This document shows positions 33,915-45,506 of a DNA stretch of 64,000 nucleotides, piece by piece (positions within the stretch are counted from its first letter, which is position 1; the number at the start of each line of letters is the position of its first letter). Under the pieces are notes generated by a model. The model was not told where the DNA came from. It was given only the letters and a program-made list of their open reading frames with translations, and did not search any database. A program made the position numbers and the translations under genes. The DNA comes from Actinopolyspora lacussalsi subsp. righensis (GTDB taxonomy: Bacteria; Actinomycetota; Actinomycetes; Mycobacteriales; Pseudonocardiaceae): assembly GCF_900116555.1 (NCBI RefSeq), contig NZ_FPAT01000012.1:62001-126000 (forward strand), read 5' to 3'.

Positions 33915-34005
33915 AAAAAGCGTGGTTGGTCGGGGGACGGACCACGCGAGAAGAGGGAGCCGGAGCGCCGCGTCGGGGGTGGCGCCCGGTTCCTTCTTTT
34001 TGTGC
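33915..34005 (-). ncRNA. Candidate 6C-like small RNA
   Basis: On the minus strand two stem-loops follow each other, each showing CCCCC in the loop: the first at 33956-33993 (arms related to GGCGCC-CCGG), the second at 33920-33947 (GCGTGGT/ACCACGC), the latter followed by TTTTT as an intrinsic terminator. Two C-rich loops and a terminal terminator are the defining shape of the actinobacterial 6C RNA (B11 in M. tuberculosis), about 90 nt long, involved in replication and secretion control. Loops here show five cytosines, not six, so the assignment is tentative. Confidence 0.5.
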
Positions 34006-34065
34006 GCACCGGTACGTGGGGGCCGTGCCGAATCAGGCTTCCCGAGCAGTGGGAGCGGTGAGAAC

Positions 34066-34123
34066 ACTCCGGACACGCGGGGCACTCCGGACACGCGGGG
34101 CCGGCCCCCGCTCGGGGCCGGCC
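34066..34123. repeat. 18-bp tandem repeat and adjoining hairpin
   Basis: ACTCCGGACACGCGGGGC is repeated twice without a gap (34066-34101) and runs into a 10-bp perfect hairpin GGCCGGCCCC/GGGGCCGGCC (34099-34108, 34114-34123). The hairpin lies 160 bp beyond the crp stop and may terminate crp transcription. Confidence 0.7.
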
Positions 34124-34284
34124 GTCCCACGTGAAGTACCGCTAGCACCGAAGGTGTGCGGACATGCTGATACGCACCGGCCGCTCCAACCGCGCCCGTC
34201 AGGCGCGAAGCAGTGGGCGGTCGGTGTGCCGCGGACGCCGAAACCGGCGTCGACTACGCGAGGTCCCGCTTTCCGCGAACGGAA

Positions 34285-34959
34285 TCAGCGGGCACGGCGC
34301 GCCAGCCGCTCGGGATCGAGGATCAGCACGCTCTTGCCCTCGAGCCGCAGCCATCCGCGATGCGCGAAGTCGGCCAACGCCTTGTTGACGGTTTCCCGGG
34401 AAGCCCCGACGTACTGCGCGATCTCCTCCTGGGTCAGATCGTGCGTGACCCGCAGCAGACCGGACTCCTGGCTGCCGAAACGTTGCGCGAGCTGCAACAA
34501 CGCCTTGGCGACCCGACCGGGTACGTCAGTGAAGATCAGGTCCGCGAGCATGCCGTTCGTCCGGCGCAGCCTGCGGGCCACGACCCGGAGCAGCTGTTCG
34601 GCGATCTCCGGCCGAGTTCCGATCCACTGCCGCAGCGCACTGCGGTCCATGGTCAACGCCCGCACGTCGGTCACCGTCGTGGCGGTCGATGTCCGCGGTC
34701 CCGGATCGAAGATGGACAGCTCCCCGAACATGTCCGAGGGGCCCATGATCGCGAGCAGGTTCTCCCGACCGTCCGGGGATTTCCTGCCCAGCTTGACCTT
34801 GCCGGACTGGAGGATGTAGAGGCGATCCCCCGGCTCCCCCTCGGCGAAAATCACGTGTCCCCGCGAGAACTCCACCGGTTCCAGCGATTGCGTAAGTGCC
34901 TCCGCGGCGGCCGGCTCCACACCCTGGAAGATGCCGGCCCGCGACAGGGTCTCGTCCAC
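34285..34959 (-). CDS. crp: Crp/Fnr-family regulator (GlxR/Rv3676-like)
   Basis: A 224-residue cyclic-nucleotide-binding regulator. The N-terminal beta-roll (residues 20-110) includes [17 protein letters not shown], the phosphate-binding cassette of cAMP-binding members, and the C-terminal winged helix carries [20 protein letters not shown]. It is the likely global cAMP-responsive regulator. GGAGGGA lies five bases before GTG 34959. A small membrane protein gene precedes it on the same strand, as in mycobacteria. Confidence 0.93.
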   Translation of the reverse strand: MDETLSRAGIFQGVEPAAAEALTQSLEPVEFSRGHVIFAEGEPGDRLYILQSGKVKLGRKSPDGRENLLAIMGPSDMFGELSIFDPGPRTSTATTVTDVRALTMDRSALRQWIGTRPEIAEQLLRVVARRLRRTNGMLADLIFTDVPGRVAKALLQLAQRFGSQESGLLRVTHDLTQEEIAQYVGASRETVNKALADFAHRGWLRLEGKSVLILDPERLARRAR

Positions 34960-35055
34960 CTCGTCCCTCCATGTTGAGACGCGGCGGCTGCTCTCGACAC
35001 CGGCACCGTCACTCGAAGCGGTACCGGCGTGTGCCGCCTATCACCACCGACCAGT

Positions 35056-35331
35056 CTACGACCGGTCACGCGAACGGCGGGTTCGTAGTCTGCCGGCGCG
35101 TCCCACCCTGCGAAGCTGGAACAGCTCCAGCGCACGTCCAATTCCCTGCCGGAACAGCGCCCGAACCTCGTCGGGCCGGGCGTTCTCCAGCAGCTCCTCC
35201 ACCTCGTTCTCCTGCACCGCGACATGCCGAAGCCGTGCTTCGACACGCTCCATGAAGAGCGTGAAAAACATGATCACAAGCGGTACGACGATCACGAACC
35301 AGGCAGTCATTGTGACCCAATCTTCGCTCAT
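35056..35331 (-). CDS. Small single-pass membrane protein upstream of crp (Rv3675-like)
   Basis: A 91-residue protein with one membrane segment (TAWFVIVVPLVIMFFTLFM, residues 8-26) and a basic, helical cytoplasmic part (EVEELLENARPDEVRALFRQ). ATG 35331 puts the membrane segment near the N terminus; the frame to 35400 has no better start. Function unknown; the position before crp is conserved in mycobacteria. Confidence 0.7.
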   Translation of the reverse strand: MSEDWVTMTAWFVIVVPLVIMFFTLFMERVEARLRHVAVQENEVEELLENARPDEVRALFRQGIGRALELFQLRRVGRAGRLRTRRSRDRS

Positions 35332-35490
35332 CCGTCGGTGCGTTCCGCAACCGGGGTGCTTGACAGCGGCCCACGTCGTGGGAGCAGCTGCCGGACACAC
35401 CCGAATCTATCGGGCCCCGGAATCACCGGACGCTCCCCTCCGCCGACCGGTTGGGGACCCGACGGGACTCGCGATCCGTAAGCTAGGGGG

Positions 35491-36342
35491 GTGTCCGAAC
35501 CAGTTCCAGACCGCCCAGAGCACGACACCGAACCGAAGCGGAGGCGCACCGGCGAGACCCGGCTCGGCCTGGTGCGACGGGCACGCAGGATCATGCGTGC
35601 GCTCGCCGACGCCTATCCGGACGCGCACTGCGAGCTGAACTTCGAGACGCCGCTACAGCTGACGGTGGCCACCATCCTCTCGGCGCAGTGCACCGACAAA
35701 CGCGTCAACGAGGTCACGCCCGGGCTGTTCGCCCGCTACCCGACCGCGGCCGACTACGCCGGGGCCGACCGCACCGAGCTGGAGGAGCTGATCCGTCCCA
35801 CCGGTTTCTATCGCAACAAGGCCAACTCGCTGCTGGGCCTGGGAGCCGCACTGGTGGAGCGGCACGACGGCGAGGTGCCCGCCACGTTGTCCGAGCTGGT
35901 CAAGCTGCCGGGGATCGGCCGCAAGACCGCGAACGTGATCCTGGGCAACGCCTTCGACGTCCCGGGACTGACGGTGGACACGCACTTCGGCAGGCTCGTT
36001 CGCCGCTGGGGTTGGACCACGGAGGAGGACCCGGTCAAGGTGGAGAGCGCGGTCGGCGAGCTCATCCCTCGCTCGGAGTGGACGATGCTCTCGCACCGGG
36101 TGATCTTCCACGGTCGACGGGTGTGCCACTCGCGCAAGCCTGCCTGCGGCGCCTGCCTGCTGGCCAAGGACTGCCCCTCGTACGGCACGGGCCCCACCGA
36201 TCCGGGGACGGCCGCCGAACTCGTGAGCGGCTCGGAAGCCGACCGGCTGCTGGAGCTCGCGGGGGTGACCACCGGTTCCACGACCGAACCCAGCACGGAT
36301 GAGCGTGCCGGTGAACCCGCCGCACGGGAGTCGGCGGGATGA
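35491..36342 (+). CDS. nth: Endonuclease III
   Basis: A 283-residue DNA glycosylase/AP lyase acting on oxidised pyrimidines. It has the helix-hairpin-helix [12 protein letters not shown] with catalytic Lys145, catalytic Asp163 in VDTHFGR, and the 4Fe-4S ligands Cys212, 219, 222 and 228. About 20 extra residues lead and 40 trail compared with E. coli Nth. GTG 35491 follows TAAGCT (35479-35484) by six bases, a leaderless start. The stop overlaps the next gene by four bases. Confidence 0.96.
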   Translation: MSEPVPDRPEHDTEPKRRRTGETRLGLVRRARRIMRALADAYPDAHCELNFETPLQLTVATILSAQCTDKRVNEVTPGLFARYPTAADYAGADRTELEELIRPTGFYRNKANSLLGLGAALVERHDGEVPATLSELVKLPGIGRKTANVILGNAFDVPGLTVDTHFGRLVRRWGWTTEEDPVKVESAVGELIPRSEWTMLSHRVIFHGRRVCHSRKPACGACLLAKDCPSYGTGPTDPGTAAELVSGSEADRLLELAGVTTGSTTEPSTDERAGEPAARESAG

Positions 36343-36992
36343 CTCCGGAGCGCTCGAAACGGTTCCGGTTCGGCAGCGAGCTCAGGTGGACCCTGATCGT
36401 GCTGGCGGTGGCGGCGCTGGCCGTGGTCGCGCTGTGGCCACGGGATCGAACCCCCACGCGACCGGAGAGCCCCGCCCCCACCGGCACGAACCGAACCACC
36501 GGTGACCTCGCGGCCCTGCGCGCGGAGGCCGGGCTCCCCGGTTGCGAACCGACCGAGGGCGGCGAGCCGCCCTCACGGCTGCGGGGAGCCACGGGTAGCT
36601 GCCTGGGCGACGGTTCCCGGGCCGACCTGGGCGAGCTGACGGCCTCGGGAACCACCCTGATCAACGTCTGGGCGAGCTGGTGCGCGCCGTGCCGCGAGGA
36701 ACTGCCCGCGCTGCGGGACTACGCCGAGCGGCAGGACGAAGTGCGCGTGGTCGGTGTGCAGGTACGCAGCACCCCCGAGAGCGGGCTGCGGCTGCTGCGC
36801 GAACTCGACGTGCGGCTACCGATGATCCACGACACGCGGGGAGAGCTCTCCCGTGGACTGCGGGTGCCGAAACCGCTTCCCGCCAGCTACCTCGTCACTC
36901 CTTCGGGAGAGGTCGAGCGAATGCCCGTCGAAGTGTTCGAGTCCGCGGACGAGGTCGCCTCGGCGGTACAGCGGAAACTGGAGGCGCGGTGA
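36339..36992 (+). CDS. TlpA/ResA-type membrane-anchored thioredoxin-like protein (Rv3673c-like)
   Basis: A 217-residue protein with an N-terminal membrane anchor (residues 17-33) and an extracytoplasmic thioredoxin fold carrying WCAPC (Cys115, Cys118), a KPLPASYLV cis-Pro segment and two extra cysteines (69, 88). Predicted to reduce or exchange disulfides in exported proteins or apocytochromes. ATG overlaps the nth stop; the NUDIX gene overlaps its own stop, so nth, this gene and the NUDIX gene form one operon. Confidence 0.9.
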   Translation: MTPERSKRFRFGSELRWTLIVLAVAALAVVALWPRDRTPTRPESPAPTGTNRTTGDLAALRAEAGLPGCEPTEGGEPPSRLRGATGSCLGDGSRADLGELTASGTTLINVWASWCAPCREELPALRDYAERQDEVRVVGVQVRSTPESGLRLLRELDVRLPMIHDTRGELSRGLRVPKPLPASYLVTPSGEVERMPVEVFESADEVASAVQRKLEAR

Positions 36993-37696
36993 ACGAGGAA
37001 CACGGACCGCTGATCGAACCGAACGAGTTACCCGCCTGGCTGCGGCCACTGGTGGAACGCACCGCCGATGTGGACGCGAACTCCCTGGGATGGCTGCGTC
37101 CGCCCGATCGCGAGGACGTCCGCCCCGCCGCGGTGCTGATCCTGTTCGGCGAGGACCCCGGTCGGGACGGCGACCCAGACGTGCTGCTGCTGCGCCGCGC
37201 GGACAACCTGAACTCGCATCCCGGACAGGTGGCCTTTCCCGGTGGTGCCACCGACGACGGGGACGAGGGACCGGTGGACACCGCACTGCGGGAGGCGATC
37301 GAGGAGGTCGGCGTGCTGCCCTCGGGAATCACCCCGGCCGCGACGCTGCCCGAGCTCTACCTCGCGCACAGTGACTTCCGGGTGACCCCGGTGCTGGCCC
37401 ACTGGCACGACCCCGGTCCGGTCGAAGCGGTGGACCCGGCGGAAACGGCGGCCGTGGCACGCGTGCCGATCTCGATGCTGACGCGACCGAGCAACCGGCT
37501 CAACGTCCGCATCGGCGGCAGGACCACCCCGGCCTTCCTCGTACCGAGCATGCTGGTCTGGGGATTCACCGGCGGGCTGCTGGACGGCGTGCTCGACCTC
37601 GCGGGTTGGTCACGAGGGTGGAACCGTGGAGACGTGCGGGAACTGAGCGAAGCCTGGCAGGCCGCTGTCGACATCGACGATCCCGGGTTCGGATAA
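36989..37696 (+). CDS. NUDIX hydrolase, CoA pyrophosphatase type (Rv3672c-like)
   Basis: A 235-residue NUDIX enzyme with the CoA-pyrophosphatase signature LNSHPGQVAFPGG immediately before the Nudix box (ALREAIEEVGV, residues 97-107). It would hydrolyse CoA or a derivative to 4'-phosphopantetheine and 3',5'-ADP. The GTG start overlaps the preceding stop (GTGA). The 222-bp gap to marP has no gene. Confidence 0.9.
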   Translation: MNEEHGPLIEPNELPAWLRPLVERTADVDANSLGWLRPPDREDVRPAAVLILFGEDPGRDGDPDVLLLRRADNLNSHPGQVAFPGGATDDGDEGPVDTALREAIEEVGVLPSGITPAATLPELYLAHSDFRVTPVLAHWHDPGPVEAVDPAETAAVARVPISMLTRPSNRLNVRIGGRTTPAFLVPSMLVWGFTGGLLDGVLDLAGWSRGWNRGDVRELSEAWQAAVDIDDPGFG

Positions 37697-37918
37697 TGAT
37701 CCCGGTGCCGGTCTGGGAACCTTGGTTCTCCCGCACGCCGAACCGGCGGCCGATTCGGCGCGTCACCGACGGTGGAGGGCACTTCGGACAGCCGTCCCGT
37801 GCCTGCCCGTCCTGCCACGCGTCCGAAGCGACCGCCGGGCTCCGGCCCACCGGGCCGGGCACCCGAACGGAAGACGAACTCGCGGACAACTTCCGAGGAA
37901 CGAAAGCCGAGGTGACCG

Positions 37919-39106
37919 GTGAACTGGGTCGACTTGCTCGTGGTGGCGCTGGCGGTGCTGGCCGCCGCGTCCGGCGCGCGCCACGGCATGGTCACCGCGG
38001 CACTGTCGTTCATCGGAGTACTCGCCGGTGCGATCGTCGGGGTGCGCTCGGCACCGCTGCTGCTCGAACAGCTCGACAGCGCGGCTGCCCGAATCGGATT
38101 CGGGATCGGCATCGTCGTGCTGCTCGTGGCGCTGGGCGAGACGGCGGGCATGTGGGCGGGCCACCAACTTCGGGAACGGATCACCGGGCACCGGAGACTG
38201 ATCGGTGTCGACAACACGTTGGGTGCCCTGCTGCAGGGCGTGGCGGTGTTCGTGGTGGCCTGGCTGGTGGCGCTGCCACTGACCTCCGCCTCGGCGCTGC
38301 CGGGGCTCGCGGGTAGCGTCAGCAGGTCGAGCGTGCTGCGCACCGTGGACTCGATGATGCCGGACGCCGCGCGCGAACTGCCGTCCGAACTGCGGAAGGT
38401 GCTGGGGGTCAGCGGGTTCCCGGACGCGGTACAACCGTTCTCCCGCACACCGGTGGCCCGTATCGAGGCACCGAACCCGGCGCTGGCACGCAGCGAGGTG
38501 GTGCGGGATCTCCGCCCCAGCATCGTCAAGATACGCGGCAGGGCTCCGGAGTGCGGACGCGCACTGGAGGGAACCGGCTTCGTCGTGGCCCCGAACAGAG
38601 TGGTGACCAACGCCCACGTGGTCGCGGGCACCGACAGCGTGTTCGTGGAGATCGGACGGGGGCGCTTCGCGGCCAACGTGGTGCTCTTCGACGAGGAGGA
38701 GGACGTGGCCGTGCTGTCCGTTCCCGCGCTGGACGCGGAGCCGTTGGAGTTCGTCTCACAGCCCGCGAACTCCGGCACGAACGTGATCGTGCTCGGTTAC
38801 CCGCTGGACGGCCCCTACACCGCCTCGGCGGGCAGGGTCCGGGAGCGGATCGACCTGCGCGGACCGAACATCTACGGCGAGGACACGGTGACGCGCGATG
38901 TGTACACCGTGCGCGCCCAGGTGCAGAGCGGCAACTCCGGAGGTCCACTCATCAACCCGGACGGTGAAGTGGTCGGCCTGGTGTTCGGTGCCGCCGTCGA
39001 CGACCCGAATACCGGGTTCGCGCTGACCGCGTCCGAGGTGGCCGACGAGGTGGCAGCGGCACCCACCCTGTCGTCGGAGGTGGCGACCGGTGTTTGCACC
39101 GAGTGA
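37919..39106 (+). CDS. marP: Membrane-bound trypsin-like serine protease (MarP)
   Basis: A 395-residue protein with a CvpA-like N-terminal part of four membrane segments (residues 3-20, 28-45, 58-78, 105-125) and a periplasmic chymotrypsin-fold domain whose triad is His233 (TNAHVV), Asp262 (EEEDVAVL) and Ser340 (SGNSGGPL). Spacing agrees with M. tuberculosis MarP, needed for acid resistance and activating the hydrolase RipA. Two cysteines (Cys212 and near the C terminus) could form the redox-sensitive disulfide. GAGGT lies five bases upstream of the GTG. Confidence 0.93.
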   Translation: MNWVDLLVVALAVLAAASGARHGMVTAALSFIGVLAGAIVGVRSAPLLLEQLDSAAARIGFGIGIVVLLVALGETAGMWAGHQLRERITGHRRLIGVDNTLGALLQGVAVFVVAWLVALPLTSASALPGLAGSVSRSSVLRTVDSMMPDAARELPSELRKVLGVSGFPDAVQPFSRTPVARIEAPNPALARSEVVRDLRPSIVKIRGRAPECGRALEGTGFVVAPNRVVTNAHVVAGTDSVFVEIGRGRFAANVVLFDEEEDVAVLSVPALDAEPLEFVSQPANSGTNVIVLGYPLDGPYTASAGRVRERIDLRGPNIYGEDTVTRDVYTVRAQVQSGNSGGPLINPDGEVVGLVFGAAVDDPNTGFALTASEVADEVAAAPTLSSEVATGVCTE

Positions 39107-39189
39107 TCCGGAGGACGCGTCGGGCCGAGGGGCGGTCGCCCCGCGTGTGCGCCCGTCTCCGGACGGACACGGGCCACGCGCGGCGGGCC

Positions 39190-39696
39190 TCACTCGGAAG
39201 GCTGAGGCCGCTCGGCGGAGTCCTGCGAGTGCCGGTGGCGCAGCTGCGCGGTCTCGCGCAACGAGTCCATCGTTCGCCTGGGGGCCGATATCTTGCGCAC
39301 GCGCCGGTAGCCGAACAGGGCCAGTACGATGGTCACCAGCAGCATGACCAGGAACACGATGCCGAAGGAGGCCCAGCGCCACAGTCCGAGCGCGTGGAGC
39401 CCCTCGGCGAGGGTGAAGAACAGGAAAAAGCTGCTGAAGGCCAGCACCGTCAGTGCCAGGACGAAGTAGACACTGCCCTTGAGGGCCTTGCGGGCCTCAT
39501 TCGAGATCTCGGCCTTGGCCAGCTCCAGCTCGCCACGCACCAACGAGGACAGATGCGTGGCGACGTCCCGCCCCAGGGAGCCGATGGACTGCTCGCCTCC
39601 GGAACCGGTGCCCTCTTCGGACAGCGGAATCGAGGTCACGGCCGACTCGGCGGTGGTGCCGGCCCCGTCGTGTTGTTTGTTCTGGGAGCTGTTCAC
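39190..39696 (-). CDS. Putative holin-like/DUF1469 membrane protein (Rv3669-like)
   Basis: A 168-residue protein with an acidic N-terminal part, a helix SSLVRGELELAKAEISNEAR typical of DUF1469 (actinobacterial holin superfamily 3), and two membrane segments (SVYFVLALTVLAFSSFFLFF; FGIVFLVMLLVTIVLALFG) before a basic tail. Despite the family name there is no sign of a phage role. GTG 39696 is chosen because the frame upstream runs through element B. Confidence 0.8.
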   Translation of the reverse strand: MNSSQNKQHDGAGTTAESAVTSIPLSEEGTGSGGEQSIGSLGRDVATHLSSLVRGELELAKAEISNEARKALKGSVYFVLALTVLAFSSFFLFFTLAEGLHALGLWRWASFGIVFLVMLLVTIVLALFGYRRVRKISAPRRTMDSLRETAQLRHRHSQDSAERPQPSE

Positions 39697-39784
39697 GCTC
39701 GTTATCGTGCCACGAGCGAACAACACCCACGCAGTGACGCGCCCCTGTGGGATCCAACAGCGGTACTTTGCCCGGGCGGTTACG

Positions 39785-39892
39785 TAGCCGTCACGTGAGT
39801 CGGCGCCTTGCGGCGTTGGGCCGGCTCTTGAGTAGCGACCTACGCGGCGAGCGGCCCGGCCTCGCAATGCATCCGACTCACGCACCGGGGAC
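39785..39892. repeat. Element B, copy 1 (108 bp)
   Basis: Nearly identical to 54393-54500 (two differences in 108). The ends form a stem with GTGAGTCGG and CCGACTCAC arms about 85 bases apart. A partial inverted copy is at 41994-42032. Not part of any gene. Confidence 0.9.
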
Positions 39893-39936
39893 ACGTGCGC
39901 TGCTTAATCGCATGGTCCCGTTCCGACGAACGGCGC

Positions 39937-39972
39937 GTGCGAGGTCGATTCCGCGCGGAATCGACCTCGCAC
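39937..39972. repeat. Perfect 36-bp palindrome
   Basis: Each 18-base arm reads GTGCGAGGTCGATTCCGC or its complement, with no spacer. The centre GATTCCGCGCGGAATC is a variant of the palindrome core of element A. Confidence 0.9.
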
Positions 39973-40029
39973 CGAAAACGAGCTGCGGAGCCGCAGGCAC
40001 TTCTGTGAACGAGGGCCGGAGACATGGGG

Positions 40030-40240
40030 TAGCGACCTACACAACGTCGGGCCTTCCTCGCGAGAGCCGCACCGGAGAACCCGCGGCGGTGCCGGTGGCG
40101 AAGGTGGTCGGAGTTCGACCTGCGAGGGTGGTTGGAGTGGCGGCCTGCGTCGAAGGGGCGCGGCGATTTCGCGAGAAATTGACGGAGACCGGGACCGCGC
40201 TGCCGCACTGGCCCGGCGATTTCGCGAGAGATCGACGCCA
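40030..40240. repeat. Element A, copy 3 (inverted, one hairpin arm lost)
   Basis: Begins within the hairpin (ACGTCGGGCCTTCC, GCGAGAGCCGCACCGG), continues with a duplicated spacer block (GGTGGTCGGAG, GGTGGTTGGAG) and ends with two palindromes, 40165-40180 and 40218-40233. The whole 39697-40280 gap is made of elements B, the 36-bp palindrome and this copy. Confidence 0.8.
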
Positions 40241-40280
40241 CCGGCACCGCCACGCGGAACGACCGGGAAAAACCAGAAGC

Positions 40281-41504
40281 TCAGGTCGTGTGCGTGGAGC
40301 TGTGCTGCTTGCGGAAGACCAGCATCAACGTGGCCACGATCGAGGCGACCGCGGAAGCGATCAGCACGGCTGCCTTGGCCCGGTCCGCCGCCGCCCCCGC
40401 CAGCGAGAGATCGGCGATCAGCAGGCTGACGGTGAAGCCGACACCACCCAGCATCGCCAGTGCGAACAGGTCACTCCAGGTGACCCCCTGCGGTGGACTG
40501 CCGAACCCGAGCTTGATGGCGACGAACGAGGTACCGAAGATCCCGATCAGCTTGCCGACCACCAACCCGACCATGACCGCGATCGCGATCCGGTCCTGGA
40601 AGACGCTGCTGAGCGCGTCCAGCCCGACCGGAACACCGGCGGCGAACAGCGCGAACACGGGCACCACCAGGGCGGCCGACCACGGCTGCAACCGGTGTTC
40701 CAGCCGCATCGAGGGCGAGGCATGTTCGTAGGGATCGGGCCGAACCCTGGTGAGCAGGCCGAGCGCCACACCGGCGATCGTGGCGTGCACTCCGCTGCTG
40801 TGCACCGCGACCCAGGTGGCCACAGCCAGCGGCACGTAGAGCCACGAGGTCCGAATGCGGCGGTGCTGGGCGTACCAGTAACCGACGCAGAGCAGCACCG
40901 CCACCAGCAGCGCGATCAGGTTCATCCCGCTGGTGAACAGCACCGCGATGACGATGATGGCCCCCAGGTCGTCCACCACGGCGAGGCTGAGCAGGAAGAC
41001 GCGGGCGGTGGTGGGCATGGCCGAGGCCGTCAGGGAGAGCACACCGAGCGCGAAGGCGATGTCGGTGGCCACCGGGATCGCCCACGCCTGGGCGGCGCCG
41101 GGCGCACCGTGTCCGATGGCGACAGCCAGCACGGCGGGCACGATCATGCCGCCGAGCGCGGCGAGCACCGGCAGCGTGGCCTTCTTGCGGTCGGCCAGGT
41201 CCCCCAGGACCAGCTCGCGCTTGAGCTCCAGTCCTGCCACGAAGAAGAAGATGGCAAGCAGGCCGTCCTTGGCCCACTCCCCCACGGTGAGGTCCAGGTG
41301 CAGGAAGTGCGGACCGATCGTGAAGTCACGAACCCCCGCGTAAAGGTGCGATGCCGGGGAGTTGGCGGCTACCAGCGCGACCACCGTGGCAGCGAGCATG
41401 AACATGCCACCGACAGTTTCGTTTCGCAGGTACGAACCGAAGTCGAACCCCCGAGCCTCCGGGGCGCCGGACCGTTTTGATCGGTTGCGCTGCGACTTCG
41501 CCAC
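40281..41504 (-). CDS. nhaA: Na+/H+ antiporter NhaA
   Basis: A 407-residue NhaA with about 12 membrane segments. Key transport residues are in VATDIAFALG and in the paired aspartates of SLAVVDDLGAI; the C-terminal part has GGVGFTVSLLIADL. It extrudes Na+ in exchange for protons, consistent with life in salt. AGGAG lies seven bases upstream of GTG 41504. It interrupts the gene order expected between the holin-like gene and acs. Confidence 0.95.
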   Translation of the reverse strand: MAKSQRNRSKRSGAPEARGFDFGSYLRNETVGGMFMLAATVVALVAANSPASHLYAGVRDFTIGPHFLHLDLTVGEWAKDGLLAIFFFVAGLELKRELVLGDLADRKKATLPVLAALGGMIVPAVLAVAIGHGAPGAAQAWAIPVATDIAFALGVLSLTASAMPTTARVFLLSLAVVDDLGAIIVIAVLFTSGMNLIALLVAVLLCVGYWYAQHRRIRTSWLYVPLAVATWVAVHSSGVHATIAGVALGLLTRVRPDPYEHASPSMRLEHRLQPWSAALVVPVFALFAAGVPVGLDALSSVFQDRIAIAVMVGLVVGKLIGIFGTSFVAIKLGFGSPPQGVTWSDLFALAMLGGVGFTVSLLIADLSLAGAAADRAKAAVLIASAVASIVATLMLVFRKQHSSTHTT

Positions 41505-41949
41505 GGAGGTGCTCCTGAGATTGTTACGTCACGTACTCCACAATGACCGTTTTCCGGCTCGCCCCGCGGCTGAGCTTAACACGGGAGAACGTCCGTTCCG
41601 CCCCGTCGAGACCGGCATGGCGACGCCGGCGGGGCGGCGAGGAGACCGGGGGTTGCCAACCGGGGAAAAAGTTGTTAATCCACAACTGAACCCGCTGTGA
41701 ACTGGGGTTTCGGTGGATCACTCGAATGCGGCCCCCTGGATCGACCATTCGGGGGCAGGCGGGTGAACATCCGGGATGTGAGAAAAATCGAGCGGCATCC
41801 GGGATCGTCTCTCGCGGAAGGTATTCCGGCGGTTCCGCCCCACTCGACGAGGCGGGTCCGGATCGGGACGAACCGCCCCGACGGGACTTATCGGACACCG
41901 AAGGGCTCGGGGCTGCCCTACCGCTCAGCTACCGGCGCGAGAGCGGCGG
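41505..41949. other. nhaA upstream region, no gene found
   Basis: An AT-richer stretch around 41667-41700 (AAAAAGTTGTTAATCCACAAC, not all contiguous with a promoter match) probably holds the nhaA promoter. The open frames across this gap show no coding bias. Confidence 0.35.
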
Positions 41950-42181
41950 CGTCGATTTCTCGCGAAATCGCCGCGCCGGTAGCGCCGGGGACACCGGTGC
42001 GTGAGTCGGATGCATCGCGAGGCCGGGCCGCTTCGACGCAGGGCGAACCCCGATCCCCTCGTGGTCGGCACCGCCGCGGGTTCTCGCGTGCGGCTCTCGC
42101 GAGGAAGGCCCGACGTTGGGTAGGTCGCTACCCGAGGTCGGGCCTCCCGCGGCGAGAGCCGCACCGGAGGTTCCGCCACCC
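41950..42181. repeat. Element A, copy 4, interrupted by a fragment of element B
   Basis: Palindrome at 41954-41969, then an inverted 39-bp piece of element B (41994-42032), then the remaining spacer and the full hairpin (about 42077-42176). In other copies the palindrome and spacer are joined directly, so B landed in A. Confidence 0.85.
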
Positions 42182-42218
42182 GCGCCGCTACTCCGACCGA
42201 GCCGACGCGGTCCCGCCC

Positions 42219-44201
<1,983 letters not shown>

Positions 44202-44810
44202 CGGTGTCGAACCTCCGTCGCTGCTGCTACAGCTCTGTCTGTAACCGAACCGTAGTGGGATTCGGCTTAATTCGATAGAGGGAATCGAGCAAAGGTTGAG
44301 ACCAATTTTTCCGGGGGATCCAGTCTCCCCGGAGACGTTCCTCGAAAGACCGGGACGGCATCGCCTCCGCGTGTCGATCCTAAGCCGCACGAATGCGAAA
44401 CGCACTACATCAGTCGCACGTGAACGGCACCGATCATCCGCTGTCGCCACGATTCTGGCCGCTGTGACGGCAACTGTGAATACCCCGCACGAGTAGCGCA
44501 CGAGCGCGTGATCCCCTTCGGCCGAGCCACGCGCGGCGGACCGGAACCCCCTGCAACGGACATCACCGAGTGATACAAGCTCACTCGGAACAATTACCCA
44601 CGTTCAGGTGAGTACGCCCGGAGGAGAGCGAGACGAAAACACTACTCGTGCACAGCTGTCGAGCTCCGTTCGAACTTCCACGAGACGCGCCGGATCCCGG
44701 TGGAAGGATCCCGGTGGAACCACCCACCTCCCCGCGAAGCCGCGGAACTCCCGTAGGCACACGGAACTCGAAGCCCCGCCGAAGTCGGCCCCTCGGGATA
44801 CGGTGCGAAC
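44202..44810. other. Intergenic region with one palindrome
   Basis: 609 bp between acsA and the DUF1697 gene with no convincing frame. It contains the perfect dyad CCGAGTGA-TACAAGC-TCACTCGG at 44566-44588. The half-sites recall CRP-type GTGA/TCAC sites, but the spacing of seven is not that of known Crp sites. The acsA promoter must lie at the left side. Confidence 0.5.
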
Positions 44811-45374
44811 GTGAGCACCACCGGAACGAACACCCGCTACGTCGCGCTGTTGCGCGGTGTGAACGTCGGCGGGCGAACCAGGGTCGACATGGCGGGTTCG
44901 CGGGAACTCGCCCTGGAACTGGGCTTCGAGGAAGTACGCAGCCACCTCAACAGCGGCAACCTCGTGTTCAGCCACGACTCGGGCGACGAATCGGCCCTGG
45001 GCGAACTGCTGGAACGCGGGATCGAACGACGGTTCGGGGCGCACGTGTCGTGCCTGGTCCGCGAAGCCGGCTACCTGCGGGAGGTCGTGGCGGGCAATCC
45101 CTTCCCGGAGGCCGCGGGGCACGGAAAACTCCTGCACGCGAGCTTCCTGTCCCATCGGCTTCCGGAGGAGCGGACGACCACGATCGACGCGGCGGGTTTC
45201 CAGCCCGAGCGGTTCCGGCTCGGCGACCGGGTGATCTACATGTACCTTCCGGACGGCATCGGCAGATCCGGGCTCGCCGACGCCCTGAACCGTCCGGCCG
45301 TGTTGGGGGAGACCGTCGCGACCACCCGGAACTGGAACACGGTGTCGAAGCTGCTCGAACTGGTGGACTCGTAG
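44811..45374 (+). CDS. DUF1697 family protein
   Basis: A 187-residue DUF1697 protein with the family start YVALLRGVNVGG, then LNSGNLVFSH and TTRNWNTVSKLLEL at the end. Function unknown for the family. GTG 44811 follows TACGGT (44799-44804) by six bases, suggesting a leaderless mRNA. Neighbours give no hint. Confidence 0.88.
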   Translation: MSTTGTNTRYVALLRGVNVGGRTRVDMAGSRELALELGFEEVRSHLNSGNLVFSHDSGDESALGELLERGIERRFGAHVSCLVREAGYLREVVAGNPFPEAAGHGKLLHASFLSHRLPEERTTTIDAAGFQPERFRLGDRVIYMYLPDGIGRSGLADALNRPAVLGETVATTRNWNTVSKLLELVDS

Positions 45375-45506
45375 CGTGCGACAGTTCGCGGGCCTGTCGT
45401 GTCGGGACTCGTGCCGGGGACGAGGTCCCCGAATCGACGGCCCGCTGGTGAGCAGCGGCACGGAGGGGTACGGCGTCACCCGAGCGGACGGGTAGCGTCT
45501 GGACCC

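Noticed and set aside
39190-39696. Phage holin as sign of a prophage
   Set aside because: DUF1469 proteins are common chromosomal membrane proteins, and the gene sits in the conserved marP-acs neighbourhood with no phage genes.
41524-41898. A 124-residue minus-strand frame upstream of nhaA
   Set aside because: Poor codon bias, low-complexity start, no ribosome site; more likely promoter and untranslated sequence.
44566-44588. A Crp/GlxR site near acsA
   Set aside because: The GTGA and TCAC half-sites are seven bases apart, not the six of known sites, and the position is about 370 bp from the acsA start.
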